Assembly: GCA_028245195.1 (NCBI GenBank)
Contig: JAOKCF010000006.1
Location: 1 to 64,000 of the forward strand
Reading direction: 5' to 3'
Origin: Vicingaceae bacterium
GTDB lineage: Bacteria; Bacteroidota; Bacteroidia; Flavobacteriales_E; Vicingaceae
Length of the DNA: 64,000 nt
Both the position numbers and the translations under genes were made by a program. Of this stretch, positions 35,436 through 43,767 are shown piece after piece (within the stretch, counting starts at the first letter, position 1; each line of letters opens with the position of its first letter). Below the pieces are notes generated by a model. The model searched no databases. It had not been told where the DNA came from and saw only the letters and a list, made by a program, of their open reading frames with translations.

Positions 35436-35466
35436 TTGGTATTTTAAATTAAAAATAATTGGTATG
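35436..35466. promoter_or_regulatory. Putative MocR operator in the divergent intergenic region
   Basis: Direct repeats TTGGTATT (35436-35443) and TTGGTATG (35459-35466), again with a 23-bp period. It lies between the MocR gene and the lamin-tail protein gene at 35522. TAAATTTA at 35468-35475, one base off the -7 consensus, follows directly on the plus strand. Binding would suit autoregulation, control of the plus-strand gene, or both. Confidence 0.65.
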
Positions 35467-35521
35467 CTAAATTTAGAGATTATTGGAGTTAATTTGGAAG
35501 AAACTCAATAAATAAATAATT

Positions 35522-36340
35522 ATGAAAAAAATTTACTTTTTAGCTTCTTTCCTTTTCTGTGCATCTATTATGCATGGACAATTAATAATTAATGAGGTTC
35601 TTTATGACCCTTCGAACACAGGATTAGAAGGAGATGCAAATAGAGATAGTAATTACAGTCAAGATGACGACTCTTTTATAGAACTTTATAATAATAGTAC
35701 AAGCGCATTTAACATAAGCGGTTATGAAATTTGGGACGATACGTCTTCAGCAGGAACAGTTCAATACACTTTTCCCGCTAGTACGAGTGTTCCACCTCAA
35801 GAAGTAGTGGTTGTATTTGGTGGAGGAACACCTGCAGGACCATTTGGAACAGCATTGGTGTTAAATGCGTCAACCGGATTCAATTTTAACAATTCGGGAG
35901 AAGTAATTGGAATTAAAGATGCGAATGGAGCATGGGTTCTCTTTTTTGATTCAGATGCGTTGTCTAATAATCCAAATGAATCGTACACAAGAGCTCCTGA
36001 TGTAACAGGTGGCTTTGTGCAACATGGTGATACAACTGCTGTATTATTTTCACCTGGAGCGAAAACAGATGGAACTTCATTTCGATTAGCAACTAGTTTA
36101 ACTGAAAATAATACGTCATTTAGCTTTGAGGTTTATCCAAATCCAGCGATTGACGTAATTACAATTAATTCTGATGTAAAAATTGAACATTTTCAGATTT
36201 TTAGCATTACAGGTCAGTTAATGATTGATGAAAGCACTCAAGGAAATTATATTAATGTAGAGTCGCTAAATTCAGGGATTTATTTCTTGCGAGTAACAGC
36301 AGATTCAGAGGTTGCAACCTCAAGATTTATTAAAAAGTAA
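35522..36340 (+). CDS. Secreted lamin-tail-domain protein with T9SS sorting domain
   Basis: A 272-residue exported protein. Signal peptide to MHGQ (residue 20). A lamin-tail domain (LTD) spans about residues 20-190: LIINEVLYDPSNTGLEGDAN, DDDSFIELYNNSTSAFNISG, EVIGIKDANGAWV, ending FSPGAKTDGTSF. A type A T9SS sorting domain fills the C terminus (FEVYPNPAIDVITINS ... GIYFLRVTADSE). LTDs in bacteria are attached to surface nucleases and adhesins; no enzyme is present here. A paralogue without the sorting domain follows at 36411. Terminator at 36351-36385. Confidence 0.85.
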   Translation: MKKIYFLASFLFCASIMHGQLIINEVLYDPSNTGLEGDANRDSNYSQDDDSFIELYNNSTSAFNISGYEIWDDTSSAGTVQYTFPASTSVPPQEVVVVFGGGTPAGPFGTALVLNASTGFNFNNSGEVIGIKDANGAWVLFFDSDALSNNPNESYTRAPDVTGGFVQHGDTTAVLFSPGAKTDGTSFRLATSLTENNTSFSFEVYPNPAIDVITINSDVKIEHFQIFSITGQLMIDESTQGNYINVESLNSGIYFLRVTADSEVATSRFIKK

Positions 36341-36350
36341 AATCACTTTA

Positions 36351-36385
36351 AAAAAGGACAAAAGTTAATCGCTTTTGTCCTTTTT
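36351..36385 (+). terminator. Rho-independent terminator after the lamin-tail gene
   Basis: A perfect 14-bp stem (AAAAAGGACAAAAG/CTTTTGTCCTTTTT) with a 7-nt loop, ending in a T-rich tail, 10 bases after the stop codon at 36340. Confidence 0.92.
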
Positions 36386-36410
36386 GTTTTAATTCATTAA
36401 AGTAAAATAA

Positions 36411-37061
36411 ATGAAGAGTTATTCTTTTGTTGGTGCAGTGTTAATTTCTGCCATTCTTGCATTTAGTTCTTGCGCAACCGACGATGTTGAGCCGCAGGGT
36501 ATAGAAAAGCCTGTTGGGCCTATCGTTATTGTTGATGGGGCACCAATCATCATCAATGAACTTTGCTATGACCCTTCTAATTCGGGACTTGCAGGTGATG
36601 CAAATGGTGATGGAGTATATGGTCAAGATGATGATTCTTTTATTGAATTTGTCAATGCAAGTATTGCCGATGTGGATCTTGGAGGTTATGAGATTTGGGA
36701 TGATACAACTTCAGGTTCTAATCCTTCAGGTTCTAATCAATATACATTTCCCGTTGGTTCAATTCTTCCTTCTAAAGGGGCTTTAGTGGTTTTTGGCGGT
36801 GGAACACCAACAGGGACTTTTGGTGGTGCAGTGGTTCTTAATGCAGTTTCTGGGCTTAACTTTAATAATTCAGGAGAAGTTATTGGAATAAAAGATACTA
36901 CAGGGGCATGGGCTTTTACTTTCAATTCAGATGCTCTTTCTGGCAATCCTAACGAATCGTACACTCGAAGCCCTGACATTACAGGCGATTTTGTGCAGCA
37001 CTCCACTATTGGTACTCGCTTATTCTCGCCCGGAATAAGAACGGATGGAACGTCTTTTTAA
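36411..37061 (+). CDS. Lamin-tail-domain lipoprotein, paralogue of the preceding gene
   Basis: A 216-residue lipoprotein (ISAILAFSSCATDD, lipobox Cys near residue 21) whose LTD is clearly duplicated from the preceding gene: IIINELCYDPSNSGLAGDAN, DDDSFIEFVNAS, FGGGTPTGTFGGAVVLNA, FSPGIRTDGTSF. The protein ends right after the LTD and lacks the T9SS sorting domain; it is instead anchored by lipid. It is 12 bases upstream of dcuC and so heads the six-gene operon to 43731. Confidence 0.85.
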   Translation: MKSYSFVGAVLISAILAFSSCATDDVEPQGIEKPVGPIVIVDGAPIIINELCYDPSNSGLAGDANGDGVYGQDDDSFIEFVNASIADVDLGGYEIWDDTTSGSNPSGSNQYTFPVGSILPSKGALVVFGGGTPTGTFGGAVVLNAVSGLNFNNSGEVIGIKDTTGAWAFTFNSDALSGNPNESYTRSPDITGDFVQHSTIGTRLFSPGIRTDGTSF

Positions 37062-37073
37062 TCCATAAAGAAT

Positions 37074-38432
37074 ATGATAGGGCCCATCATAGCAATCGTC
37101 TTCATCATTATTGTGGCAACGCTTTTATTAAAAAAGTTTTACCCACATGCGGTCTTGCTAATTGCGGGTTTGGCAATGCTCATTATTTCTATGTTTCTAG
37201 ACTTTAAAATGCCGGTGCTCCTTAAAAGTGCTGGTTGGTCTGGTTTTGATTTGTTCCGCTTAATCAAAGAGTCTTTCGGAAAAACGAACGCAGGAGTTGG
37301 TTTAATGATTATGGCCATTGGCGGTTTCGTAGCCTATATTGATAAAATAGGTGCTTCAGATGCTTTGGTCCGCATTGCCATGAAGCCTTTATCTCTGCTC
37401 AAAAAACACCCTTATATCGCAACTACAGCAGTGCTTCCTATTGGTCAACTTTTATTTGTTTGCATTCCGTCAGCTGCCGGTTTAGGCTTACTCTTAATGG
37501 CCTCTATTTTTCCAATCCTTATTAACCTTGGAGTAAGTAGGTTGTCTGCAGTTTCTGTTATAACTGCCTGTACCGCTTTTGGAATAGGACCTGCATCGGC
37601 TATAACAGCTAGTGCTGTTGGCATAGCGGGAGTAGATTCCATCACTTATTTCATAAAAGATCAGTTACCTGCAGTGGTTCCATTATCAATCGTATTAATG
37701 GTAACGTATTACTTTGTTAATCGTTATTACGATAAAAAGGAAATAACCGGAATAGCGGTAAAAGAGGATACCAAATTAGAAAGAGAAAAAGCACCTTCTT
37801 ATTACGCAATTATACCCGTCTTACCTTTACTACTGCTGATTGTTTTTTCTGAAATATTTCAACTTACACCAATTCCCATAGCCTTAGACACAACAACTGC
37901 CATGTTTATTAGCTTGTTTATCGCACTAATCTTTGAATTTGTCCGCAAGCGGAATTTGAAAGTAGTACTAGAATCGCTCAGCATCTTCTGGAACGGTATG
38001 GGAAACATATTTAAAACGGTTGTCACCCTGATTATTGCAGCAGATATTTTTGCAAAAGGATTGATCTCCTTAGGGTTTATTGACGGTCTAATTTCTTCCT
38101 CCCAAGGTATTGGACTTGGTGCTATAGGAATAAGTATCGTGATGGTAGTCATGATTTTCTTAGCATCTATGTTAATGGGAAGTGGAAATGCAGCGTTCTT
38201 CGCCTTTGCACCATTAGTTCCCAAAATTGCTGTCAAATTTGGCATTAAAACAACGTCAATGATTCTCCCAATGAACTTATCTGCATCAATGGGAAGAGTA
38301 GTTTCTCCTGTTGCAGGCGTTATCATTGCTACTTCGGAAATTGCAGGAGTAAGCCCGCTATCTATCGTCAAAAGAAATATAATTCCATTAGTAGTTGCCT
38401 TAGTATTTCTTCTAATTTATCCAATGATTTAA
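37074..38432 (+). CDS. dcuC: DcuC-family C4-dicarboxylate (or dipeptide) carrier
   Basis: A 452-residue inner-membrane carrier with about 12 helices. It follows E. coli DcuC through the N-terminal half, including AGVGLMIMAIGGFVAYIDKI, PYIATTAVLPIGQ and GLGLLLMASIFPILINLGVSR. DcuC exchanges or exports C4-dicarboxylates. In this operon (next gene IadA, 2-base gap) it might move aspartate, a dicarboxylate product, or the beta-aspartyl dipeptide itself; DcuC-like carriers are found next to iadA in other genomes. The family assignment is strong, the substrate is inferred. Confidence 0.85.
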   Translation: MIGPIIAIVFIIIVATLLLKKFYPHAVLLIAGLAMLIISMFLDFKMPVLLKSAGWSGFDLFRLIKESFGKTNAGVGLMIMAIGGFVAYIDKIGASDALVRIAMKPLSLLKKHPYIATTAVLPIGQLLFVCIPSAAGLGLLLMASIFPILINLGVSRLSAVSVITACTAFGIGPASAITASAVGIAGVDSITYFIKDQLPAVVPLSIVLMVTYYFVNRYYDKKEITGIAVKEDTKLEREKAPSYYAIIPVLPLLLLIVFSEIFQLTPIPIALDTTTAMFISLFIALIFEFVRKRNLKVVLESLSIFWNGMGNIFKTVVTLIIAADIFAKGLISLGFIDGLISSSQGIGLGAIGISIVMVVMIFLASMLMGSGNAAFFAFAPLVPKIAVKFGIKTTSMILPMNLSASMGRVVSPVAGVIIATSEIAGVSPLSIVKRNIIPLVVALVFLLIYPMI

Positions 38433-38434
38433 TT

Positions 38435-39574
38435 ATGTTACTAATAAAAAACGCCCACGTATTTTCACCAGAAGACATAGGAGTTAATGACATCTTAGTT
38501 GGCGGCGAGAAAATACTTTCCATTCAAAAAAATATTGAATGTAACGTCCAAGACTTAAAGAAGTGGGACGCAAAAGGGAAAATAGTGTTGCCAGGTTTCA
38601 TTGATCAACATGTGCATGTAATTGGGGCTGGCGGGAAACATGGATTCTCTTCCATGACACCTGAAATAAAAATGACTGACTTTATTGCAACAGGAACTTC
38701 AACTGCTGTTGGTCTATTGGGAACGGATGGATCTACCAGAAGTATCAAAACATTGTATGCAAAAGTAAAGAGTCTGGAGACCGAGGGTATGTCTTGTTAC
38801 ATGTTCACCGGTTATTATGGATTAGAGCCTACTCATATTATGGAAAACCTTCAAGATGAAATGATTTTCATCGATAAGGTGTTGGGTTGTAAAATTGCAA
38901 TAGCAGACATTCGATCTTCTTACCCCACTGACCTAGAATTACTCAGAATCGTTCGACAAGTGAGAGTAGGAGGAATGGTGGGAGAAAAAAAAGGCATCAT
39001 GCACCTTCATTTAGGAAATCACCCAGAACAATTAGACTGTTTATTTAGATTAGTGGAAGATCACCATTTTCCAATAGAGAATATTTCACCAACGCATGTA
39101 GGAAGAACTGAAGAGTTATTTAAAGATGCGATTCGTTTTGCAAAAATGGGCGGAATGATAGACATTACGACAGGTGCATCTCAATATACTAAACCTTATA
39201 AGTCAGTTTTGTATGCGCTAAAAAATGGGGTAGATATAGAAAATATGACCTTTAGTAGTGATGGAAATGCAGGCCTAGAGAAGCTGGATGAAAACGGAAA
39301 AATGATTGGGTTTAGAAAAGCTCCAATAGATCAGAATTTTGGTCAAGTAGTTGAATTGGTGAAGAACAGTGAGGTTTCCATTTCAGATGCATTCAAAATA
39401 ATAACGACGAATCCTGCTAAAAATTTAGGATTAAAAAATAAAGGACGTATAAAAGTTGGCTACGACGCTGATTTTTGTTGTCTTACAGATGACCTCAAAC
39501 TTTCAGACGTTTTCGCAAAAGGAAAGCAGATGATGGAAAACTTCAATGTAATTGTTAAAGACAGTTTCTCATGA
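38435..39574 (+). CDS. iadA: Beta-aspartyl (isoaspartyl) dipeptidase
   Basis: A 379-residue cytoplasmic metal-dependent amidohydrolase that removes beta-linked aspartate from dipeptides formed by protein ageing. It shows the binuclear metal site HVH in LPGFIDQHVHVIGAGG (near residue 65), the family-specific FTGYYGLEP and IADIRSSYPT segments, and the later GMIDITTGAS and FSSDGNAGLE (metal Asp). Length fits the family (about 390). Its last 4 bases overlap the first porin gene, as in a coupled operon. Confidence 0.92.
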   Translation: MLLIKNAHVFSPEDIGVNDILVGGEKILSIQKNIECNVQDLKKWDAKGKIVLPGFIDQHVHVIGAGGKHGFSSMTPEIKMTDFIATGTSTAVGLLGTDGSTRSIKTLYAKVKSLETEGMSCYMFTGYYGLEPTHIMENLQDEMIFIDKVLGCKIAIADIRSSYPTDLELLRIVRQVRVGGMVGEKKGIMHLHLGNHPEQLDCLFRLVEDHHFPIENISPTHVGRTEELFKDAIRFAKMGGMIDITTGASQYTKPYKSVLYALKNGVDIENMTFSSDGNAGLEKLDENGKMIGFRKAPIDQNFGQVVELVKNSEVSISDAFKIITTNPAKNLGLKNKGRIKVGYDADFCCLTDDLKLSDVFAKGKQMMENFNVIVKDSFS

Positions 39575-40932
39575 AAAATACTCAAGGCACCTCGAATCAG
39601 CTTCAGGTATTAGCTTCCTTAATGGTTGTTTTGTTATTCAGTTTTGTAGAGCTACTTGCACAAAATCCAAAATTGAACAAATACACTTTTGCAGAAGGGT
39701 TAACTTTCTCAGGAAATAACGATTACTCGATGAACCTGCGAGGTTATGTTCAACCTTTTATGGAAATAAAAAACTCAACTGGGAATGATGTAGACGATAA
39801 CTTAACACGTTTTCGATTGCGAAGATTTCGTTTGAGGTTAACAGGAGATGCTAAAAAATATAAAATTGACTACCGTTTTCAAGTTGATTTAAGTGGTACT
39901 GGTGAAGTTGGTGATGACCAATCGACAGCGCCCATACTAGACGCCTGGATTCGATATAGTATAACAAAACGAACTCGCATTACCTTCGGACAGCGAGCAA
40001 CTCCAACTGATAACCGAGAATTATACATGGGTTCACATACGTTACAATTGGTGGAAAGAAGTCGATTAACATCTGCTTTTGCCAGCATTCGTGAGTTTGG
40101 GGTATTTATAGAAGGTTCCTATAAGTTAGGATCAACTGCCTATATTAAACCATCTTTGGCAGTAACAAACGGTGACGGTCTTAATGCATTTGACCGTGAT
40201 TATGGAGGATTAAAGTATGGTGGTAGATTAGACTTCTTACCATTCGGATTATTTACTCGTTTTGGTCAGTTTCGCCAAGTAGATATGGTGCGTGAAAACT
40301 CGCCGAAATTAGTTATTGGTGCGAATTATAGTCTAAATCAGGGAATGACCAGCAGAAGAGGTAGAGATGGAGGACGCTTTGTTTATATCAATGATGAGAA
40401 TAATAATGGTCAATTTGATAAAGGAGAAGGTAGATTACCCGATTATACCAAATATGGAATTGATTTCCTTTTTAAATATAAAGGATTCTTGGTACTTGGA
40501 GAGTTTGTTCAATCTCTTGCTAGCGTGGCAAGTGATATTAACTTGAGAAGTGATGCCTACGGACCGGACTTTTCAGTTTTTACTTCCAACTTTAGGGGAG
40601 GAGCAGAAGAAGATTACGTTAGATCTCAGATGATGCTAGGTAAGGCGTTTAATATACAAGCAGGCTATATCTTTAAAAATCTATGGTCTGTAGATGGTCG
40701 TTACACTTATATTGATGCGGAGGAACATTCATTTTTATCAAATGGCACCTTTTACAATCGTCCTGAATATTATACCGTTGGAGTATCGAAATACTTTGAC
40801 AGAAATTATGGAATGAAAATTCAGGGTTCCTTCACTTACGTTGATGCTGATGGAGGTATTAATGATTTCAGCGGTAATACCATTGGAGGAGATGAATGGA
40901 TTGCTCGAATTATAACTTCATTAGCTTTTTAA
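39571..40932 (+). CDS. Outer-membrane porin, OprO/OprP-like
   Basis: A 453-residue exported barrel of the phosphate-selective porin O/P superfamily (PF07396). Signal peptide to ELLAQ (near residue 30). The early motif MNLRGYVQPFMEIKNS, the FRLRRFRLRLTGDAKKYKIDY strand pair and RITFGQRATPTDNRE are typical. The C terminus ends in a barrel strand with final Phe (IARIITSLAF). The two porins of this operon (this one and 42478) share the same family but are only moderately similar, suggesting different substrates. Likely route for peptides or organic anions across the outer membrane; substrate inferred from context. Confidence 0.85.
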   Translation: MKNTQGTSNQLQVLASLMVVLLFSFVELLAQNPKLNKYTFAEGLTFSGNNDYSMNLRGYVQPFMEIKNSTGNDVDDNLTRFRLRRFRLRLTGDAKKYKIDYRFQVDLSGTGEVGDDQSTAPILDAWIRYSITKRTRITFGQRATPTDNRELYMGSHTLQLVERSRLTSAFASIREFGVFIEGSYKLGSTAYIKPSLAVTNGDGLNAFDRDYGGLKYGGRLDFLPFGLFTRFGQFRQVDMVRENSPKLVIGANYSLNQGMTSRRGRDGGRFVYINDENNNGQFDKGEGRLPDYTKYGIDFLFKYKGFLVLGEFVQSLASVASDINLRSDAYGPDFSVFTSNFRGGAEEDYVRSQMMLGKAFNIQAGYIFKNLWSVDGRYTYIDAEEHSFLSNGTFYNRPEYYTVGVSKYFDRNYGMKIQGSFTYVDADGGINDFSGNTIGGDEWIARIITSLAF

Positions 40933-40933
40933 G

Positions 40934-42481
40934 ATGTTCAGAATAGCACTTTTTCTTTTGATTTTTATTGCATTCACTTGCAAGGCGCAGATGAGTCCAC
41001 AATCTAAAAAAGTAACTGAGAAGTTTTTCCAGGATGCAGATATTACCATCAACACGCCTGCTTTTCAAAAAAAGAAAGGATATACCAGCTATGAAGAATT
41101 GATGGAATATTTGAATTCGCAAATTAGCAAGCATCCAAATTTGATGAGCATGAGCTTTATTGGAACGAGCCAAAGAGGCAAAGAAATTCCAATGGTTCAT
41201 TTAAACAGGGAAAATGAAAATACCGAAAAGGTGAAAGTCTGGATTCAAGGTGGATTGCACGGTAATGAAATGGGTAGTCCAGAAAGTGTGTTGTATTTGA
41301 TTGATCAACTTCTAAATAATGCTGAGTATGCTTACCTGCTAGATAAAATAGAACTAAAAATGATTCCAATGGCCAACATTGATGGCTACGAGAAGGAGAA
41401 TAGATATGCCGCTAACGGGTTGGATTTAAACCGTGACCAAATAAAATTGAACATTAAGGAGAGTGTATTTTTAAAACAAGCCTTTAGTGATTTTGGTGCT
41501 GAGGTAGCTCTTGATTTACACGAATACAAACCCTATAGAAAGGACTACACTGCTTTAAGTACTTACGGAATTGCCTCAATATATGATGCAATGTTTCTGT
41601 ACACCGGAAATTTGAATGTGCCAGATAACCTTAGAAATTATACAAAAGACCGATTTGTTATTCCTGCTAAGAAAGTATTAGACGAACACCAGCTTTTGCA
41701 TCATGACTATATAAGCACAGTCAAACATTTAGGTGACATCCACTTCAACCAAGGATCAGAAAGTTCTCGTTCCAGTGCAACTTCGTACGCACTAACAGGC
41801 TGTGTCTCTACTTTGTTGGAAATAAGAGGCGTCGGAATTGGGCGGACTTCTTTTAAAAGAAGAATTCAAACTACTTTCCTTATTTCAATGTCTTATTTAA
41901 AAACGGCCTATAACAACTCTGAAGAATTGAAAGCTGAAATAGCGAAGGCTAAAAAGACGCAGGTTAATGCAGCACTAGAGACAAAAAGGAACGTCTACAA
42001 AGACACAATTATAACCATTGACCTAGATAAAAATGAGGCTATCGATTTTGAGGTGACCATTCGAGACGCATTGCAATTACAATTATTAAAGGAACGAACA
42101 AGACCTTTTGCGTATTTCATTTTACCGGAAGAAAAGGCAATTACAGAGCGGCTAAAAATTCTTGGGTTAGAGTTATCACTTTTAGATGAAGAAAAGGAAT
42201 TTGAGGTGGAGAGTTACACGGTTACCGAATATGAGAGAGAAGCGAAAAAATATGAAGGCGTGAATCGGCAAACGATAAGCACTGAGGTGAAAACTATCAA
42301 AAAGAGCTTTCCGAAAGGAACAGTGGTTGTTAAAATGGATCAATCCAAAGCCAATATGGCAATGGAAGTTTTAGAGCCAGAGGTAAAAAATAGCTTTATC
42401 ACTTTCGAGGTTATTGAAACCGCAAAAGGAGCTGTGCTTCCAATATATAGACTAATAAAAACAGATACTTCATTAAGATGA
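40934..42481 (+). CDS. M14-family zinc carboxypeptidase, exported
   Basis: A 515-residue exported metallopeptidase with a signal peptide to CKAQ (near residue 18). The M14 zinc ligands are in WIQGGLHGNEMGSPES (HxxE near residue 105) and a later His in the DLHEYKPYRKD region; LDLNRDQ is the substrate-binding NR-type motif. The C-terminal ~170 residues are a beta-rich extension rather than more catalytic domain. It would trim peptides in the periplasm before uptake, fitting the IadA/DcuC genes upstream. It overlaps the second porin gene by 4 bases (ATGA). Confidence 0.87.
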   Translation: MFRIALFLLIFIAFTCKAQMSPQSKKVTEKFFQDADITINTPAFQKKKGYTSYEELMEYLNSQISKHPNLMSMSFIGTSQRGKEIPMVHLNRENENTEKVKVWIQGGLHGNEMGSPESVLYLIDQLLNNAEYAYLLDKIELKMIPMANIDGYEKENRYAANGLDLNRDQIKLNIKESVFLKQAFSDFGAEVALDLHEYKPYRKDYTALSTYGIASIYDAMFLYTGNLNVPDNLRNYTKDRFVIPAKKVLDEHQLLHHDYISTVKHLGDIHFNQGSESSRSSATSYALTGCVSTLLEIRGVGIGRTSFKRRIQTTFLISMSYLKTAYNNSEELKAEIAKAKKTQVNAALETKRNVYKDTIITIDLDKNEAIDFEVTIRDALQLQLLKERTRPFAYFILPEEKAITERLKILGLELSLLDEEKEFEVESYTVTEYEREAKKYEGVNRQTISTEVKTIKKSFPKGTVVVKMDQSKANMAMEVLEPEVKNSFITFEVIETAKGAVLPIYRLIKTDTSLR

Positions 42482-43731
42482 ATACGATGAAAAGTAGATT
42501 AAAAAAGATTATTTGCTGCACTTTTATTCTGGCAACAATAAGCTTAAATGCGCAAGACGATAGCGCAGATGTTAACGTAGAAGGTAATTTTGAATTGGGC
42601 AGTGGTTTGCAATTCAGTTTTAATGAAGGAGCCTATCAGTTTAAGTTAGGTGGTATGATTCAACCTTATATCGCTTTTGATCAGGTTGGAGATGCAGATG
42701 CTGATTACTTTATGAATGCCAGACGCAGCTATTTTAATATATCAGGTAGGGCAGTGAAAGAAAAAGTGAGCTTCTTTCTGCAAACAGATTTTAGCCTTTC
42801 AGATCCTTTGTTGGATGCTTGGATTGCTGTTCATCCTACCGAGAATTTTAACATCACGTTTGGTCAGAAACAAACCATTGCCAATAACAGAGAAATGCAA
42901 GTTATGGAAACGTTTTTGCAGTTTCCCGATAGAAGTTTATTAAGCTCATCATTAAGCAATACAGGCAGAGAGTTTGGACTGTATATAGATTATACTGTGC
43001 GCTTTGGTAACATGGCCTTGGTACCTCAAATAGCAGCCACCTCAGGTGACGGAAGAAATTCTTTCGGAGCTGATTCAAGGGATGAAGACTTGGGTGGGTT
43101 AAAATATGCAGGGCGTCTAGACTTTTATCCTCTTGGAGAATTCACGAAAGGGAACGAGAATTTAGTAGCAGATTTAATGCACGAGGAAAGTGTAAAACTA
43201 GTGCTCGGAGCAGCGGCAAGTTTTAATGATGGAGCAAGCAATGCTGTTGGTGAAGGACATGGCGAATTTTTACTATATAATCAGGAAGGGGGTCAGCAAT
43301 TACCTGATTACCGACAGTTGTATGGTGATGTATTGTTGAAATACAATGGTTTTTCTGTGTTAGGTGAATATGCAATAGCAACAGCAACCAACCTAAAGGG
43401 AACGTACACAGATCTTGCCGGAAGAAATTTACTAGCTGCAACAGATATTAGTGAATCACTGGTATTGGGATCGGCACTAAACTTACAACTAGGCTATGTA
43501 ACCAAGAACGGATATGCTGCTGATGTAAGTTATTCTGCAACAGCTCCGGAGTTTGACGATAACGTTAATTCTCAATTGAGGGATATGAATGCTGTTCGCA
43601 TTGGACTTTCAAAATACTTTAAGGGCAACGATTTAAAATTGCAAACAGCCGTTTCTTCCATCACAGATAACTCAGGGCTAGAAGCTATGACTACGTTAAG
43701 GGGAGAGTTGCTTTTGCAGTTGATTTTTTAG
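42478..43731 (+). CDS. Second outer-membrane porin, OprO/OprP-like
   Basis: A 417-residue exported barrel of the same superfamily as the porin at 39571. Signal peptide to SLNAQ (near residue 25). LGGMIQPYIAFDQ, FFLQTDFSLSDPLLDAWI and NITFGQKQTIANNRE repeat the pattern of the other porin (VQPFMEI, DAWIRYS, RITFGQRATPTDNRE). It ends in a barrel strand with terminal Phe (LLLQLIF). It is the last gene of the operon; fhs converges from the other strand 36 bases on without an obvious terminator between. Confidence 0.85.
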   Translation: MNTMKSRLKKIICCTFILATISLNAQDDSADVNVEGNFELGSGLQFSFNEGAYQFKLGGMIQPYIAFDQVGDADADYFMNARRSYFNISGRAVKEKVSFFLQTDFSLSDPLLDAWIAVHPTENFNITFGQKQTIANNREMQVMETFLQFPDRSLLSSSLSNTGREFGLYIDYTVRFGNMALVPQIAATSGDGRNSFGADSRDEDLGGLKYAGRLDFYPLGEFTKGNENLVADLMHEESVKLVLGAAASFNDGASNAVGEGHGEFLLYNQEGGQQLPDYRQLYGDVLLKYNGFSVLGEYAIATATNLKGTYTDLAGRNLLAATDISESLVLGSALNLQLGYVTKNGYAADVSYSATAPEFDDNVNSQLRDMNAVRIGLSKYFKGNDLKLQTAVSSITDNSGLEAMTTLRGELLLQLIF

Positions 43732-43767
43732 AAGGACTAATAATTGCTTGAAGCGTTCATCTGGATA

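Noticed and set aside
37859-38371. 170-codon frame antisense to dcuC
   Set aside because: A shadow of the dcuC coding sequence with no start context, promoter or family.
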